64,000 bases of DNA from Oikopleura dioica (GCA_907165135.1 OU015567.1:9491001-9555000), one strand, 5' to 3'. Positions 13,050 to 24,500 are shown, counted from the first letter of the stretch. Made by a program: numbers and translations. Notes: a model not told the origin generated them from the sequence alone.

Positions 13050-14278
13050 TTAATTGACATCATTTTGACGTTTCGAAATATGTGGAATATATGATATCAT
13101 ATGCCGCATATGATATGCGTATCATCTAGTACGATATGCTAGCATGGAGTCTCAGAATTGATAATCTGAAAGATTCACTGACTTTAGGCTTTTTTTCATA
13201 TAACGTAAAGGGCCATTTCCAAAAAATGGGTCGATATGCGTTCCGTCGAATAAATGTTCATTTCAAGTGTCCCCTCTTAATCGATTAATAGTAAAATTTA
13301 AAAAGATAAGTGACTTGTAAGTAAGTTCCATTATGGAACAGTAATGAATATAATTTCCCGTTCGTCTGCTCAGTTTACATGAGTACAACTTTCGGCACAG
13401 TTAAGAGAGTAGATTAATATGAAGCCGGAGCCGGCTGAGTCTGTTGGCTAAATTGAATAACGAATAATCGGAGATTTGCACACGAATAAGCATTTATTGA
13501 TTAATTTAATGCGTGTTCTTTGATACACAGAAGATCAAATTAAAAGCACGAAGAAATTACCCGATTGAGAGAATAGAAAATACAAATCATGAGTGGGCAC
13601 AGCCTTTGTCAGGCAAAATGAATTCGGTTTGATTTTTAAATCTGAATTCATTTAGGTCATATTTGGTGTTTCAGCTACATTGCCGTCGAGGGCAGGGCTG
13701 GTAAATTAGCGCACTATTTTCTCTCGAAGAGAAAAAAATTTGCGCACTAATTTTTTTTTCGAGTCATTTTTGCGTCTTTCGCGTCTTTAGTGCGCTAAAA
13801 TGACACTAATTTTTCCTCTCGGAAATTTTCGCGTCTTTTCGAGAGCTGATCAGCGCTAAAGACGCGAAAAAAGAGGCTCTTTTCATTATCCAATGGGCTC
13901 TTCCCGGATGACAGTCTCATGGAAGACGATTTTGATCAGGGAAGAATTTCTTCAAACTGAAACTTTTTCGCAGTTTCAAATTGAAACTTTCAATCATCAA
14001 TGCATCGTAAATATGTAGGCCTCGGACGTAAAAAAGACGATTTTCACCATCCGGTCATTGTACGGGAACATGAGAGGGCTCATTCGAAAGGTCTTGATAA
14101 GGGCTTTCTATTTGACCGATAAAAAAACTGGGCCCTCCCTTTCAATTTAATTTTAAAAAAATTTCTTATTTAGTAACAAATAAGTTGAAAAGAATAAAAG
14201 TCAACTTTTGTTTGAAATTCTCTCTGTCAAGCATTTAAATGATGAGCTAAGATAAGCTCTGTTAGGGAGGTCTTCTCC

Positions 14279-14413
14279 CTATTTTTTTTTTATCGCTGGG
14301 CCATCCGCAGCTGGATCTTCCTGCTTCATTAATTTTCTTAATTTTTTGCCTTTCTTCTTCTTGTCGTCGTCCGACAACTTCTCATCGCTGTCCTCAAGGA
14401 AGCTAGAGCAGCC
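14279..14413 (-). pseudogene. Lysine/aspartate-rich protein tail in left arm of the hAT element
   Basis: 45 codons including the stop, open on the minus strand, reading outward. Key parts are FLEDSDEKLSDDDKKKKGKK, then PAADGPA and a final run of Lys before TAG. The right arm encodes a diverged homologue with matching EDIEDKLSNDDKK and AADGPSKK and a stop at the equivalent position. It resembles the end of a captured host gene or of a lost element protein. The source is not recognised. Confidence 0.55.
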
Positions 14414-14711
14414 TTGACAGATACGTTCTACTTCGAGGTCTTAGAGCTCTTCTGAGCATCTTTATATAATTCTCTATTCACAGAATCATATTTATTTGAT
14501 AATTTAGAAGGGAGGTCTCCTCCCAAATTCACGCTAAGTTGATAACTGCTAATGAAGAACTCCTCTCAAAGTTGTTTATGTTTCATATTATAATATTTCT
14601 ATTGTATTTATATTATTATAAGGTAAGCATGAACTTGGGAGAAGATCTTCCTTCTCAATTATAAAATATATTTCATTTTGTTAATTAAGAATTATATTAA
14701 CAACTCGCACA

Positions 14712-14840
14712 AAGCTGCTCCAGCTTCAGACTATTGAGGACATCGAAGATAAGTTGTCGAACGACGACAAGAAGACGAATGGCAAGAAAGGGAAAAGGCA
14801 GGAAGAACAAGCTGCGGATGGCCCTTCAAAAAAAAATTAG
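14712..14840 (+). pseudogene. Lysine/aspartate-rich protein tail in right arm of the hAT element
   Basis: 43 codons including the stop, open on the plus strand, reading outward: starts KLLQLQTIEDIEDK, continues NDDKKTNGKKGKR, and ends AADGPSKKN then TAG. It is homologous to the left-arm tail in inverted orientation, so both copies face the element ends. No start codon is visible, so it is a fragment. Confidence 0.55.
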
Positions 14841-15960
14841 GGAGAAGACCTCCCTAAGAAAGCTAATCTTAGGCGAAGAGTCTAAGCTTATCATAATGAT
14901 AAGCTGAATTTCAAATCTAGCACAGAAAGAGTTGCAAACAAAAGTTGAATTATATTTTTCCCTGTATAATATAGCCTATATTATATAGTCTATATTTGTT
15001 TCTTTATATTTATAAATAAAATTAACAAATGGATTGATAAAGTCTTTTTTGACTTCATATTAGAAATTCACGCCCTCTATTACCCTATCCACTTTATTGA
15101 AACCAAACTTTTTGAAATTCTAGTTCAGACGAAGTTTGAAATTCTCAAACTTACGTAGTCTTCAGAATTAAAGAGCCCGCGCTCATTGGCGGGCCAATCA
15201 GCAGCCCTTATTTTCGACAGTTTTCGAGACACACGCGAAAGGCACGCGAAAGTCGCTAAAAGTCTCGACAAAATAAATTCGCGCACTAATTTTAGCGCAC
15301 TTAAAATTTTCGACAGAATTTAGGACGCGAATTTACCAGCCCTGGTCGAGGGTTAGATTCATCAAGAATATTTAATCATGAAAACGAATCATGAATCGAC
15401 TAAATTTGACGAAAAATATTTTTATAGAAATTTATGGAAGCTTATTATAATGAAACATTTGTGATTTATCCCCCGGTAGATAATGTATATAATCTGTTAT
15501 TTTCTTCATCTATTTCTGCTCGAGGCTTACCGTTCCGGATTCGAAAAGGGGCACTGAATGTGACCTATTCAATTTGATAAATAAAATCCGTAAAAAGTTC
15601 AACCCAGCCGAAGAACACCAAGAAGGCAAGAAAAAAAGCATTGGTCGTCGAAAATCGCCATACGATAAGTTTGACTTTGCTCGAGTGATAGTTTTGCAAT
15701 ACCCCTTTCACCATAAATTCACTCTCTCAAAATAAACCAAAAAGATCAGTAACTGACTTGTAAGAGAGAACGTGTATCGCAAGATTTGTGAGGTAGAAAG
15801 CCAATGAGTACTGTACATCTTAAATTAGCAGAAGTCGCTAATGAACCTTGACCTCAACATGCAACCACAAGTGATGATCGGTTCCAGCAGCGTGGATTAT
15901 TGTAGGGATTTGATTTTTTCGTCGCTGAGGAAATTTATTTGTGACGCTTGACGAGTTACC

Positions 15961-16598
15961 ATGGATCGGTAGGGTCTATTTTAGAATTTTTTGACTAATT
16001 TTCAATTTCGAAGATCAAACAGAAAAACCAAGCGAGAGGAAATTAGAGATTTGCAGAGATACAAAGATATTGGCTATTTGACCTCCTTGGTCAAGGACCG
16101 GCAAGATAGACAGGTAAAAATGAGGTCATGATTTCCTTCCCTTGACTAAGTCTATCTTAGCATGTATCAAATGTTTCGATGTACAAAGATATCGGTCATA
16201 TGTTTCGACGAGCAACGAAGCTATTCGATCGCGTCACTGCCGTTAATAAGGTAAATCAGAATACTTTAACATAAGAGTAGATGCGCACGCATTCATCTGA
16301 GAACTTTACTCTTGGGAACATAATGTGACATTATTAATGTCCTCGAGAATTGACGTAAAAATGAGAATAAATGATGAATTTTAGGAGTCGAAAAAGAGCT
16401 CATACAATGTGCGCGAGCTGATCGAACGAGCAAAATCTACATATAAAAAAGTTGGTAAGTTGCTTGGTAGTCAAATGAAGATTTGTAATAATAACGGGAC
16501 CTTATTTAGATGACATTCTTTCCAGACCAGATGTGAAAAAGATGCGATGTGTAAGCGCAGAGACGACCCTGTCACAGTATCGAAATTTCTTCAAATGA
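15961..16598 (+). CDS. Unrecognised 118-aa protein, five exons
   Basis: Exons 15961-15968, 16014-16113, 16161-16250, 16385-16454 and 16510-16598 total 357 nt and keep one frame from ATG to TGA. Introns are 45, 47, 134 and 55 nt, all GT-AG. The first coding exon is only 8 nt. The protein is basic and probably helical: MDRSNRKTKREEIRDLQRYK at the start, the short motif YKDIG twice (about residues 18 and 44), RELIERAKSTYKK, and an end QYRNFFK. There is no signal peptide or membrane segment. I know no family for it. It lies between two hAT-type elements without being inside either. Four phase-consistent splice pairs make the gene model credible although the function is unknown. Confidence 0.75.
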
Positions 16599-16904
16599 TT
16601 TCTTACTGTCTTTCTTCACTTCCAAATACACGAAAGTAAAGAAGTATTGCTATAATCTAATTTGAACTTGAAAATTGTTCGACTGATTAACCAACAATAT
16701 ATTTATGTTACATTACTTATGTCACATAAGTTATGTGACTTAAGTATTGTGAGAAAGGTGAACGAAGTTTAAGCCTGCCTTTCATTTTTTGACAAGCATT
16801 CTCTCTCATGGTATATGCTTTTGTCGGGAATGACGACTCAGTTCGTTGCGACTAGGCTCGTGGGACTAAGTTCGTGGAGGGGGTTATGCCGCATAACTTA
16901 TGCC

Positions 16905-17536
16905 TAGGGATTCTCACGGAAAAACAAATTGTACTCAATTTTCGTGAAACTTTCCGTCTAGATGTAATTTTTTCCGCTGATTCTAAATATGCAAAAATCA
17001 TTGTGAAATTCTGAAGAAGTGGCAAGCTATAGCCGATAAGGTCGCTAGGTGGTAAGCCCTAGTATTTGCTTCGTTTTGGAAGTAATCCTTCACTATGAGT
17101 CGGCTAATTCTTAGCAAACGGGTAGCTTACCACTTCCGGGAACTTTTTTGTTCAGATAACCCGCCGTTATTTGTGACAGATTTCCTACAGTAGGTCAAAG
17201 TGTGCACCCCGGGACCTTTGAAAGCCTTCTAGTTTCTCCCCGGTCTTCAAACTTTAACAGACTCTAGAAAAACGTCTGTTCTTTGACATATCTCAAAATC
17301 AGAGATTCAGAAGGTCGGTTAGACACATAGAGAGCAGGTTTTCTTTGGATTTTCGTAAAAACTACGCTTTTTTTATGAAAATTTAAGTTTTTGAGGTCAA
17401 TTTATGAACAAGCGTCATCTTTTTCCATATATTCAGAGGTTTTTCAATGAGATTCTGTCAAGTTACGCGAAATAGATTGCCATCATTTTGCGCGAGAAGC
17501 GCCTCGCCGCGCGCCGTTTTTCCGTGAGAATCCCTA
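16905..17536. mobile_element. hAT-type MITE (632 bp)
   Basis: Inverted ends TAGGGATTCTCACGGAAAAAC (first 20 bases exact on both sides) are bounded by the 8-bp duplication CTTATGCC (16897-16904 and 17537-17544). No coding capacity. The ends differ from those of the hAT element at 13693, so this is another family. It stops 37 bp from the 3' end of the minus-strand gene at 17574. Confidence 0.87.
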
Positions 17537-17573
17537 CTTATGCCAGACTATTGAAAAGGGGGTATATTATATA

Positions 17574-17973
17574 TTACAGCTTATAAACAATATAACGCGT
17601 GATCCAATTTGACAATGTCACATTGAGATTGTCTATAGCGATCGTGACGTACACTGGAACGGATTCTTCATTATTTCCGGATGTAAATGCTAGTAGACGA
17701 GTGCCACGCTCGTGAAATTCTCTGTAGCAAATGCGTATAGATTCCGGAATTAATTAAAATTAACGCGAATCTCCTCATCGGGTAGAGTTTGAGATCATGT
17801 GATCAAAGAGATGAGCACGAACTTAACGAAATACTATTGATTCTGGAGTTTATTAACATGATAAAATTCTTTACCCTGTAAAGAAAGTTCTCCAGAAGAC
17901 TTATATTTTTCTCTATGCTTACTTCGATTCTAGCCGCAAAGGAGTCATCCGCCGATCGAAAGATTCGTGCCAT
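17574..17973 (-). CDS. Unrecognised 76-aa protein, three exons, one GA-AG intron
   Basis: Minus-strand exons 17973-17923, 17875-17844 and 17721-17574 sum to 231 nt ending in TAA. Intron 1 (17922-17876) is a GT-AG intron of exactly 47 nt. Intron 2 (17843-17722) fits only with a GA donor and a normal CTACAG acceptor. This keeps the frame and joins ...HVNKLQ to EFHERGTRLLAFTSG. The last exon is long and open (VPVYVTIAIDNLNVTLSNW, then ITRYIVYKL). There is no signal peptide. It looks like a small soluble protein; I cannot name it. The alternative without intron 2 stops after 30 codons. Confidence 0.6.
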
Positions 17974-18267
17974 CCAATAACTTAAGAATAAAGACAAGTT
18001 TAAAAACTAATTATTTATAGGAGCATTCCTCTGCTCCAGCGTTAAGTTCAGGAGCCCTTATTTAAGGCACTACCCCTTGAGACTCAAGGCTTGAGTACCT
18101 TGGTATTATCGCTTAGAAAGTAAAACATTCGTAAAAGACGAATCATTATCAGTAATTATAAGGAAAAAGACCCTTACTGCACCTTACGAACCAGTAAATT
18201 CAAAAAGGCACGAGAGCGCTATCAATATTTTCTTTAGCTCTAGCGCCATCTTTGGAATAAACTCTAG

Positions 18268-18275
18268 TATATAAA
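18268..18275 (+). promoter_or_regulatory. TATA box of secreted protein B
   Basis: TATATAAA about 76 nt upstream of the ATG at 18351. Spacing is close to that seen for related gene A. Confidence 0.5.
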
Positions 18276-18350
18276 CACGCGAAAATAAAAGAAGCCATCT
18301 GACTTTGAGAAAGTTCTAAAATCGGGAACATCTGCTTTTCCTACCGAAAA

Positions 18351-18632
18351 ATGAAAGTCGCTAAATTCAGCTCTTTTGTTTTGACCGTCTTTGGCGACGC
18401 ACTTAGCTTCAATCGCGGATTGAACAACGGTCGAACCCACTTGCTTCGATCTCAGGAAACCCCGAATCCGATGGCATTTCGCTGTGCTCGATCTGATGAT
18501 TGTACTCTTGAAGAGTACATGGCAATTGCTCATCTCAATCGAATTCAAGGAAATCAACGAAGAGAGCGCACCCACAATGGCAACTTCAATCGAAAGCGGC
18601 TCTACCGACAAAAGATGATGGGTCGCTATTAA
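18351..18632 (+). CDS. Small secreted protein, SFNRGLNN-motif family, member B (93 aa)
   Basis: Single exon. Residues 1-17 (MKVAKFSSFVLTVFGDA) form a plausible signal peptide. They are followed directly by LSFNRGLNNGRTHLLR, nearly identical to the same position of the protein at 11454-11738. Next comes a two-cysteine segment CARSDDCTLEEYM comparable to CDNNCDEELM in member A. The C-terminus is very basic (QRRERTHNG, NRKRLYRQKMMGRY). The family is not recognised. Conservation of the block right after the leader suggests that it is the functional part. The two genes flank a 6-kb transposon block in opposite orientations, pointing outward from it, which suggests an old local duplication. Confidence 0.72.
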   Translation: MKVAKFSSFVLTVFGDALSFNRGLNNGRTHLLRSQETPNPMAFRCARSDDCTLEEYMAIAHLNRIQGNQRRERTHNGNFNRKRLYRQKMMGRY

Positions 18633-18826
18633 ACGACTTGCTTTGATATATGCTCCTGAAAATATTTCAATCTGAAAAAAATTAGAAAAATATAATTCAC
18701 AAAAAAACAGAAATCACCTTTTGCTTGTACATTTTGTTAGTTTATTTTTGAAACTCAATTGGGATACCCAAAAAACGTTTCCAGGTCCTCACCAAACACA
18801 GGTCCAAGATCTATGATCACTAATTC

Positions 18827-19105
18827 TTAGCAGGTGAGGTTGTTTTCTGCTGAAGATATGGCTCTCCTATCATGGAAAGGTGCTGATATCAGGGTTTGTT
18901 CAATTGAAGATAACTTAGGCGCTATTGCCTCTTCTGACCATTTTGGAGTGGTGTCAGTCTGACCATATCTAATTTTGTCGTCAGAAGAATTTTTACGAAG
19001 TTTGAAAGAGAACACGAGAGAAATCAAGAACCATGAAGCTCCTTGGCTCACTTGTTCCAATAGGCCAGGGATAATAGTACAGAAGCTTTGACTTAGCATT
19101 ATCAT
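18827..19105 (-). CDS. Possible 92-aa hypothetical protein with one hydrophobic segment
   Basis: Open frame on the minus strand with a hydrophobic stretch GASWFLISLVFSF near residues 22-34, then a polar tail rich in Ser, Lys and Asp. No homology is recognised and no introns are needed. It may be chance. It is kept because it lies alone between two genes. Confidence 0.2.
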   Translation of the reverse strand: MIMLSQSFCTIIPGLLEQVSQGASWFLISLVFSFKLRKNSSDDKIRYGQTDTTPKWSEEAIAPKLSSIEQTLISAPFHDRRAISSAENNLTC

Positions 19106-19201
19106 TAAACCGGCTTGCCAGTGCTTCGCTGAGCCTCAGATTATAGTTATTGTCAATATATGGATATTCTTTGCAAGCATTTCATCATCTCTGTATAAGT
19201 A

Positions 19202-22200
19202 ATGTCACAAAAACAACTTGCCCAAGTTTGCTCAAACGAAAGTTGGCTCTTAGATGAAGATGTGATTTGTAGCAAAGGGAATTTAAAAGATTCCTACTGC
19301 ACAATGTTCTGTCCGAAAGGGCTTGAACCCGTCATGTCGGAATGTCTCTGTGGCAAGCAATGCAAGTGGATGCCTGCGCGGCCCTTTTGTACAAACCCGG
19401 CAGATTATGAGATGTACTACGTAGATTCTTGGGATGTCACAGAAGAAGAAGTTCAGCTAAGGATTTCAATGATTTGACGTAACATCACTATCTGTTTTTT
19501 ATCTTGAATAGAAATAGACTTCATTGTTCTTTTTCTTCTATTATTTCATGTAGCATTAGGCCTACTATTTGCGATAATTCCATCTAAAAAAATCCATCAA
19601 TAGACACAAAAGCCAGAAGTATCTCCCGGATTATCTGCAGATTCAATCGAATCACCAGAAAAATACAAGTCGGTTAATGCAATTGCTCCACCAAAATGGA
19701 CAAATAAAGAAGAAGAGACGACCACCGAATATGTAAGCACAACAGTAGTTGCAACTACTTTATCAACAACGGAGTCGCTGATCATTTCGCTCTCTACCCG
19801 AGATCCAAAAGATGATTCTGACCGAGCAAACAGCGAGAAAAAAACTAGTGGGAAACGAACTGAGGCTGAAAAAGCAGTGCTAAAACTTCAAAAACAGCAG
19901 TTGCGCAAAGCAGCGAAAAAATCTGCGAAATTGGCTGCGAAAGAAAAAACACAGAAGGAAGTCGAGAAGCCGGAAAAAGTTAGTAAGCCAGTGAAAGTGG
20001 AAAACATACCAGAGCGTGTGTGTGAGACACCATCCTGGTTCGAATTCGTGTCCTGCTCAGATGGGCGTCAAAAGAATTCAGTCTGTGAGACCTCCTGCTA
20101 TGGTCAAGGGATCACATTCGACAAAAAAGAAATGAAGTCCACCTGTCAGTGTACAGAAGGTGTCTGCGAGTGGGACAACAAGAATGGACCTTCTTGCGTC
20201 ATCATTAAGTCAGAAAAGAATGTTACTGAGGATAAGGAGAAAGAAGTTCCAGACTTTTGCGAGGAGCTAGAATGGCTCGAATCTGGAGATGTCATCTGCT
20301 CAGAGAAGAATCATAAAGACTCCGTTTGCCTGATGAAAAGCTGTTCAAAGAGGCAGATCTCGACGGCGGTAAAATGCAAATGCTATACGAAAGATGACGA
20401 TGTCTCAAAATGCAAATGGCAGGAAGAGCTTAAGGATGACTTTACCAAAAGAGGTAAAGTAACAAGAAGAAATAAACAATTATATCTTATTATAATTACT
20501 GTTGTTTTGAGAATGACATATCTTGAGTTGACTGGATCTTAGAACAGACACCTTTTCTATTGTCTGCTAGCTCGATGATTGTAAATCTGAATAATTTCAA
20601 GGAAAAGCTGTCCATTCAAGAATGATCCAAGAATGCAAATTCAAATTTCCAGCTATGTTTTTCTTATTACAAAGTATAATTAAGGTCCTCGATGTATTCG
20701 TCAAGAAAAACGAGGACTAACAGACGAACGATGCGAAGAAGAAGACTGGTACGCATCTTCATTTGGCGCCAATCCTAAAATAGAGTGCACAAAGATGAAT
20801 AAGGATAAATCCGTCTGCCAGCATACTCAGTGCAAGAAAAACCAGGCGCCGATTCCAGGTAACTCTATTTATTATTTCAAAGAGAATCTAAACCGAAAAT
20901 GAAGCTACGTGCATGTGCTTCGACCGCTCAAGTGATACCAAGAAATGCAAGTGGAATAGAAGGCCCGATTGCGGAAATCCAGATAAAGTCGAGGATCCAA
21001 TTTCGCTCGGATTTAGGTAACGCTAGACCTCTCTAAATCAACAATTATCTGACGGAAATAAGGAGCTCGCAACGATGCCATAAGCCAACGAATTGGGATT
21101 ATATCAATGCTGTCAAGTGTACTAACGGATACAACAAGGTACATTTTTCCTCGATTAATTTACTGATTTCGATCATAGGGATCTGAATGCAGGATCAATC
21201 GATGTCCAGGCACAATGGTTCAGGCAACAGCAACATGCTCATGCTATGGCATTCGATGCACCTGGCTCTACGATCATGGAGAAAAGCAGCCGACATGTGT
21301 TCACGAGCCGCAGCCAAGCTCCAAATCTCAACAAGGCAAGTCTGATAAGAACATTCTAAACAAATCATCGATTCTATCTCAACTTGATTTTCTAAAATGA
21401 ACATTTTCGATCTCTAAATGAACAATTCAAGGCGATGGAATGTTGAGCGATGTTGGTATGGGCGGTTTAATGGAGGTGGAAGAACTTGAAGAGCAAGACA
21501 TTGAATCTTTTGGTAAATGAGTCTTTGTTAAGACTTTCACAGATTTTTTCAAGACTTCTCAAGCCGGGAATGTGATTCGATCGAAAATGGTTACACAATC
21601 TGCACAAGTAGAAACCACGAGGGCAGTAAATGCCGTCGCCTTGACTGTCAGTCAACAGAAACCATCTGTGTCTGTGGAGAGGTACGTTACTTATGATTTT
21701 TTCCAGTCACACGATTCTCACATGTGACTTTGTGAGGCTGAGTCTGATTGTCCGAAAATAATTTGCTTATCAAGGATTTTGCGCGAAAAAATTGCTCAGA
21801 TTTTCTCACGTTATTTTATAATTTTCCACTCACATGAGCCTTTTTCGTAATTTTTGAAATGGTTTTATATTCTGATTCCATCCAGATTTGCAATTTTGCT
21901 TGCTTGTTTGTGATATTATTGCCCCCTGGATAAGATAAGGTATAATTGGATAATATATAATAATGGATAATATATGATAATTTCTCAAGGAAAAGATCTG
22001 TCGTTTTGGAATTTATTGTCATGAGACAGCATAACAGCAAATAATACCATAACAAGAGAAAAATCCTCAATATGATTTTCACTGGCTAGAATGTAGCTAG
22101 AAAGAATATATTTCGCCGGATGTAGATAGATTCCTTTAATGGTCTCATCAGGGTTAATCATCGGCTCCTTTTAACTTACTATTTTGAAGAACGGATGCTC

Positions 22201-22720
22201 TTACGACAAAGGGCTGCCAACCTGTATGAGCAAGGCTGTGATGGCACGAGGATGCGACAAAAATGGTAAGCGCGGAACGTATTTTGGAAAGTAAAAGATG
22301 AAATCCTTCATTCAGGTTGTGACGGATGCGATAAGGCCCCGTGGATGGATCAGCCAACAACTCAGTGTACCCATTTTAATTTTCCAGGCTCCCAATGTTA
22401 CAGGTATTTAAAATGTCGATTTGGCGAAATAAAATGTTGCGATTGAAAACTCATTTTTGACTAATCACGGAAAATTGCCGTAATGAAAGGAGTTGAGAGA
22501 AGTTGCCTCACGTTACACAAGCCCGCTTAGATTAAGATATCATTTATCAAAAATCCTGGCGGATGAAAAAAACTCTGACTTGTCCGAATTAAGATCGAAC
22601 TGCTACCACCCGCTCCAATCGACGCGTGCGACTTGCCTCTGCGAATCCGTCAATGGAGTCACGAAATGCGACTGGAACTCAAGCCCAACTTGCTTCCGCC
22701 AGGCTAGATATGGGCGTTAA
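19202..22720 (+). CDS. Cysteine-rich modular extracellular-type protein, seven eight-Cys modules (705 aa as modelled)
   Basis: Eleven exons in one frame: 19202-19450, 19604-20453, 20685-20858, 20905-21016, 21063-21138, 21179-21335 (GC donor), 21432-21512, 21554-21681, 22190-22265, 22316-22403, 22594-22720; 2118 nt. Seven repeats follow C-x(9-17)-C-x9-C-x(3-4)-C-x(6-15)-C-x-C-x(3-9)-C-x(7-16)-C. The second and third Cys are always nine residues apart, CxC is invariant, and W often follows the seventh Cys (CKW, CEW, CDW). Between modules 1 and 2 lie a Ser/Thr-rich linker and a Lys/Ala helix (about residues 84-235). Eight paired Cys per module imply an extracellular, disulfide-bonded protein. 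No signal peptide is seen at this ATG, so a 5' exon is probably missed, with an acceptor possible near 19235. Larvacean house proteins (oikosins) also use Cys repeats; whether this is one is unverified. AATAAA overlaps the stop. Confidence 0.8.
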
Positions 22721-24289
22721 TAAAGATCCGCCCAGCTTGCGCCTGTATATAACTTTTTTATACTCTTAGAGCGAAATAAATCCACAAATGTTTTTCATTA
22801 TCAAAATTTGAAAATGTCCTTCAAATTTTCCCATTGTCAAGAAACGATCAAGATTGCCCCTGTGAATTAGAAAACCTTATGCTTTTATTACAAACTTGAA
22901 GAGTTGTTACGTTCACCTTGCTAAGAGAAGTCTCGTAATCCTGAGCCGATTTGGTGGAATGTGGTGGAGCATATTTTAAGTGTGGTGTCATTCTAGGGTC
23001 TCCCCGTTGAACTCGATCTGCTCGATTCTTTGATAAGACCTCGGAAAAAGACAAATTGATGGCAAAGTTGTAATTTAAAATTTTCAACTCTTTGCGACTT
23101 TTTCTTCCCTTTTTCTGCAATCTAATTGGTTGTTATAAAAAAACGCCATCATGCGGAATATCAATCTCTATTCCTCCAAAAAGACTCCCTGGAGACATTT
23201 TGGTGGCGACCCTAGATGGTGGAGTAAAGTTGGTGTAGGCCACGAAAAGGCAGGTAGCGACGCTCTAAAGCAGTGTTAGAAAGCGTCTCTCTTGTACTAG
23301 ACCGAGGAAAGTCAAAACAGACAGTTGAACAAGAAACGATCACCGAAGCGGGGTGACGCAATCCACCCGCCACTCACGAAACCGTCACTTTTCTTTCTTA
23401 GCCAGCTCTATTGAACGGCTTTTGAAAATATTGAGATTTTACGCATTCTTATCATTTATCATTTCACTCCATTTATATATTTTTAAAGGGCATTAAACAA
23501 ATATGCTAATATACCAATTCTACTTGTAAGGACAGTAGTGCTAAATCGTATTAGTCCAGAGAAAATAATTGAAAATTCACCATCGAAAAAGAATCATTTC
23601 TTGCTCGATCCGCTAGAACCACGTTTTTTGTATTGATATAATTCGCATCTAATCGACAAAATGGATTGATATTAGATAAGAAAAAACGTGACATTTATCG
23701 CAAAAGAATATGCTTCTTATATCATCATTTGCGCCAGATATTGCGCATAATCATTGTTGTGATAAGTGTGTCCATAAATTAATAATAAGTCAAAGATACA
23801 TTTGAGCAGGATAGACCATCAATAATACACAGTCACGAGGTTATGCAGCAACGTAAATAATCTTTTAGCAGCGTTCGTATAGTTTCCCTTATTCATATAT
23901 GATATATCAAAGAAGCTAAGAAAGTAAGAGCTTCTGATGAAACACCAATATGGACCATATTATATGGTCCATATATTATATGGAGAATTGATAATGGTCA
24001 TTGATAAACAAGGCGCTTTTATTCTGACAGGAATTTTTCATCAAAGTGGTCTTTTTATTGTGATATTTAATATATCATATATTATTATGGCTCGTAGAAT
24101 GTGAGAATGTCAATATTATTGTCACTTTAGAAAATAATAAATTAACAAAATTGAAAGGCTGGTTCTTGACTCTTTCTGCTACCGGAAGTCTTCCTTCTGA
24201 AGTGATTTAATATAAAGTTTTGATGGTATTATTCGAGTGCTCTAGTAAATTATAGCAGGCTTGGCGATGGTAGGGTTGTTCATTGAACG

Positions 24290-24500
24290 GTTTCTAAAAA
24301 GTGGTGGCGGCGTGCATTATCGGCTGAGGCGCTCCTATGCGCCATCGCGGACTGATGGTGGTGGAGGTGCCCGCGGCAACGAGCGCAGAGCCAATCAGCG
24401 CGCGCATCACGTTCTGAAGAGGTTTAGAAGGCTCCTCCAAGAGCCGAATTCTCAGTAATCGCCCTCTTCGGAGAAACGCGCCAGAGCAGGCTCACTCACA
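24290..24500. promoter_or_regulatory. GC-rich patch with CCAAT box, possible promoter
   Basis: GC-rich interval in AT-rich DNA containing GGTGGTGGAGG and GAGCCAATCAGCGCGC. The same CCAATCAGC core recurs in the GC-rich patch at 41775-41960. No gene start is visible nearby, so a promoter role is a guess. Confidence 0.25.

Larger units (their letters stand above)
13693..15344. mobile_element. hAT-type non-autonomous transposon with fold-back core (1652 bp)
   Basis: The ends are CAGGGCTGGTAAATT inverted repeats, bounded by an 8-bp duplication GTCGAGGG (13685-13692 and 15345-15352). An 8-bp duplication with CAGGG ends is the hAT signature. Subterminal zones are full of GCGCACTAATTTT and GACGCGAA motifs, plausible transposase-binding repeats. 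The core is a large imperfect inverted repeat, about 14190-14415 against 14710-14950, and the palindromic AGGGAGGTCTTCTCCCT motif recurs. No hAT transposase is present. Each arm carries a lysine-rich reading frame, listed separately. Confidence 0.88.
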
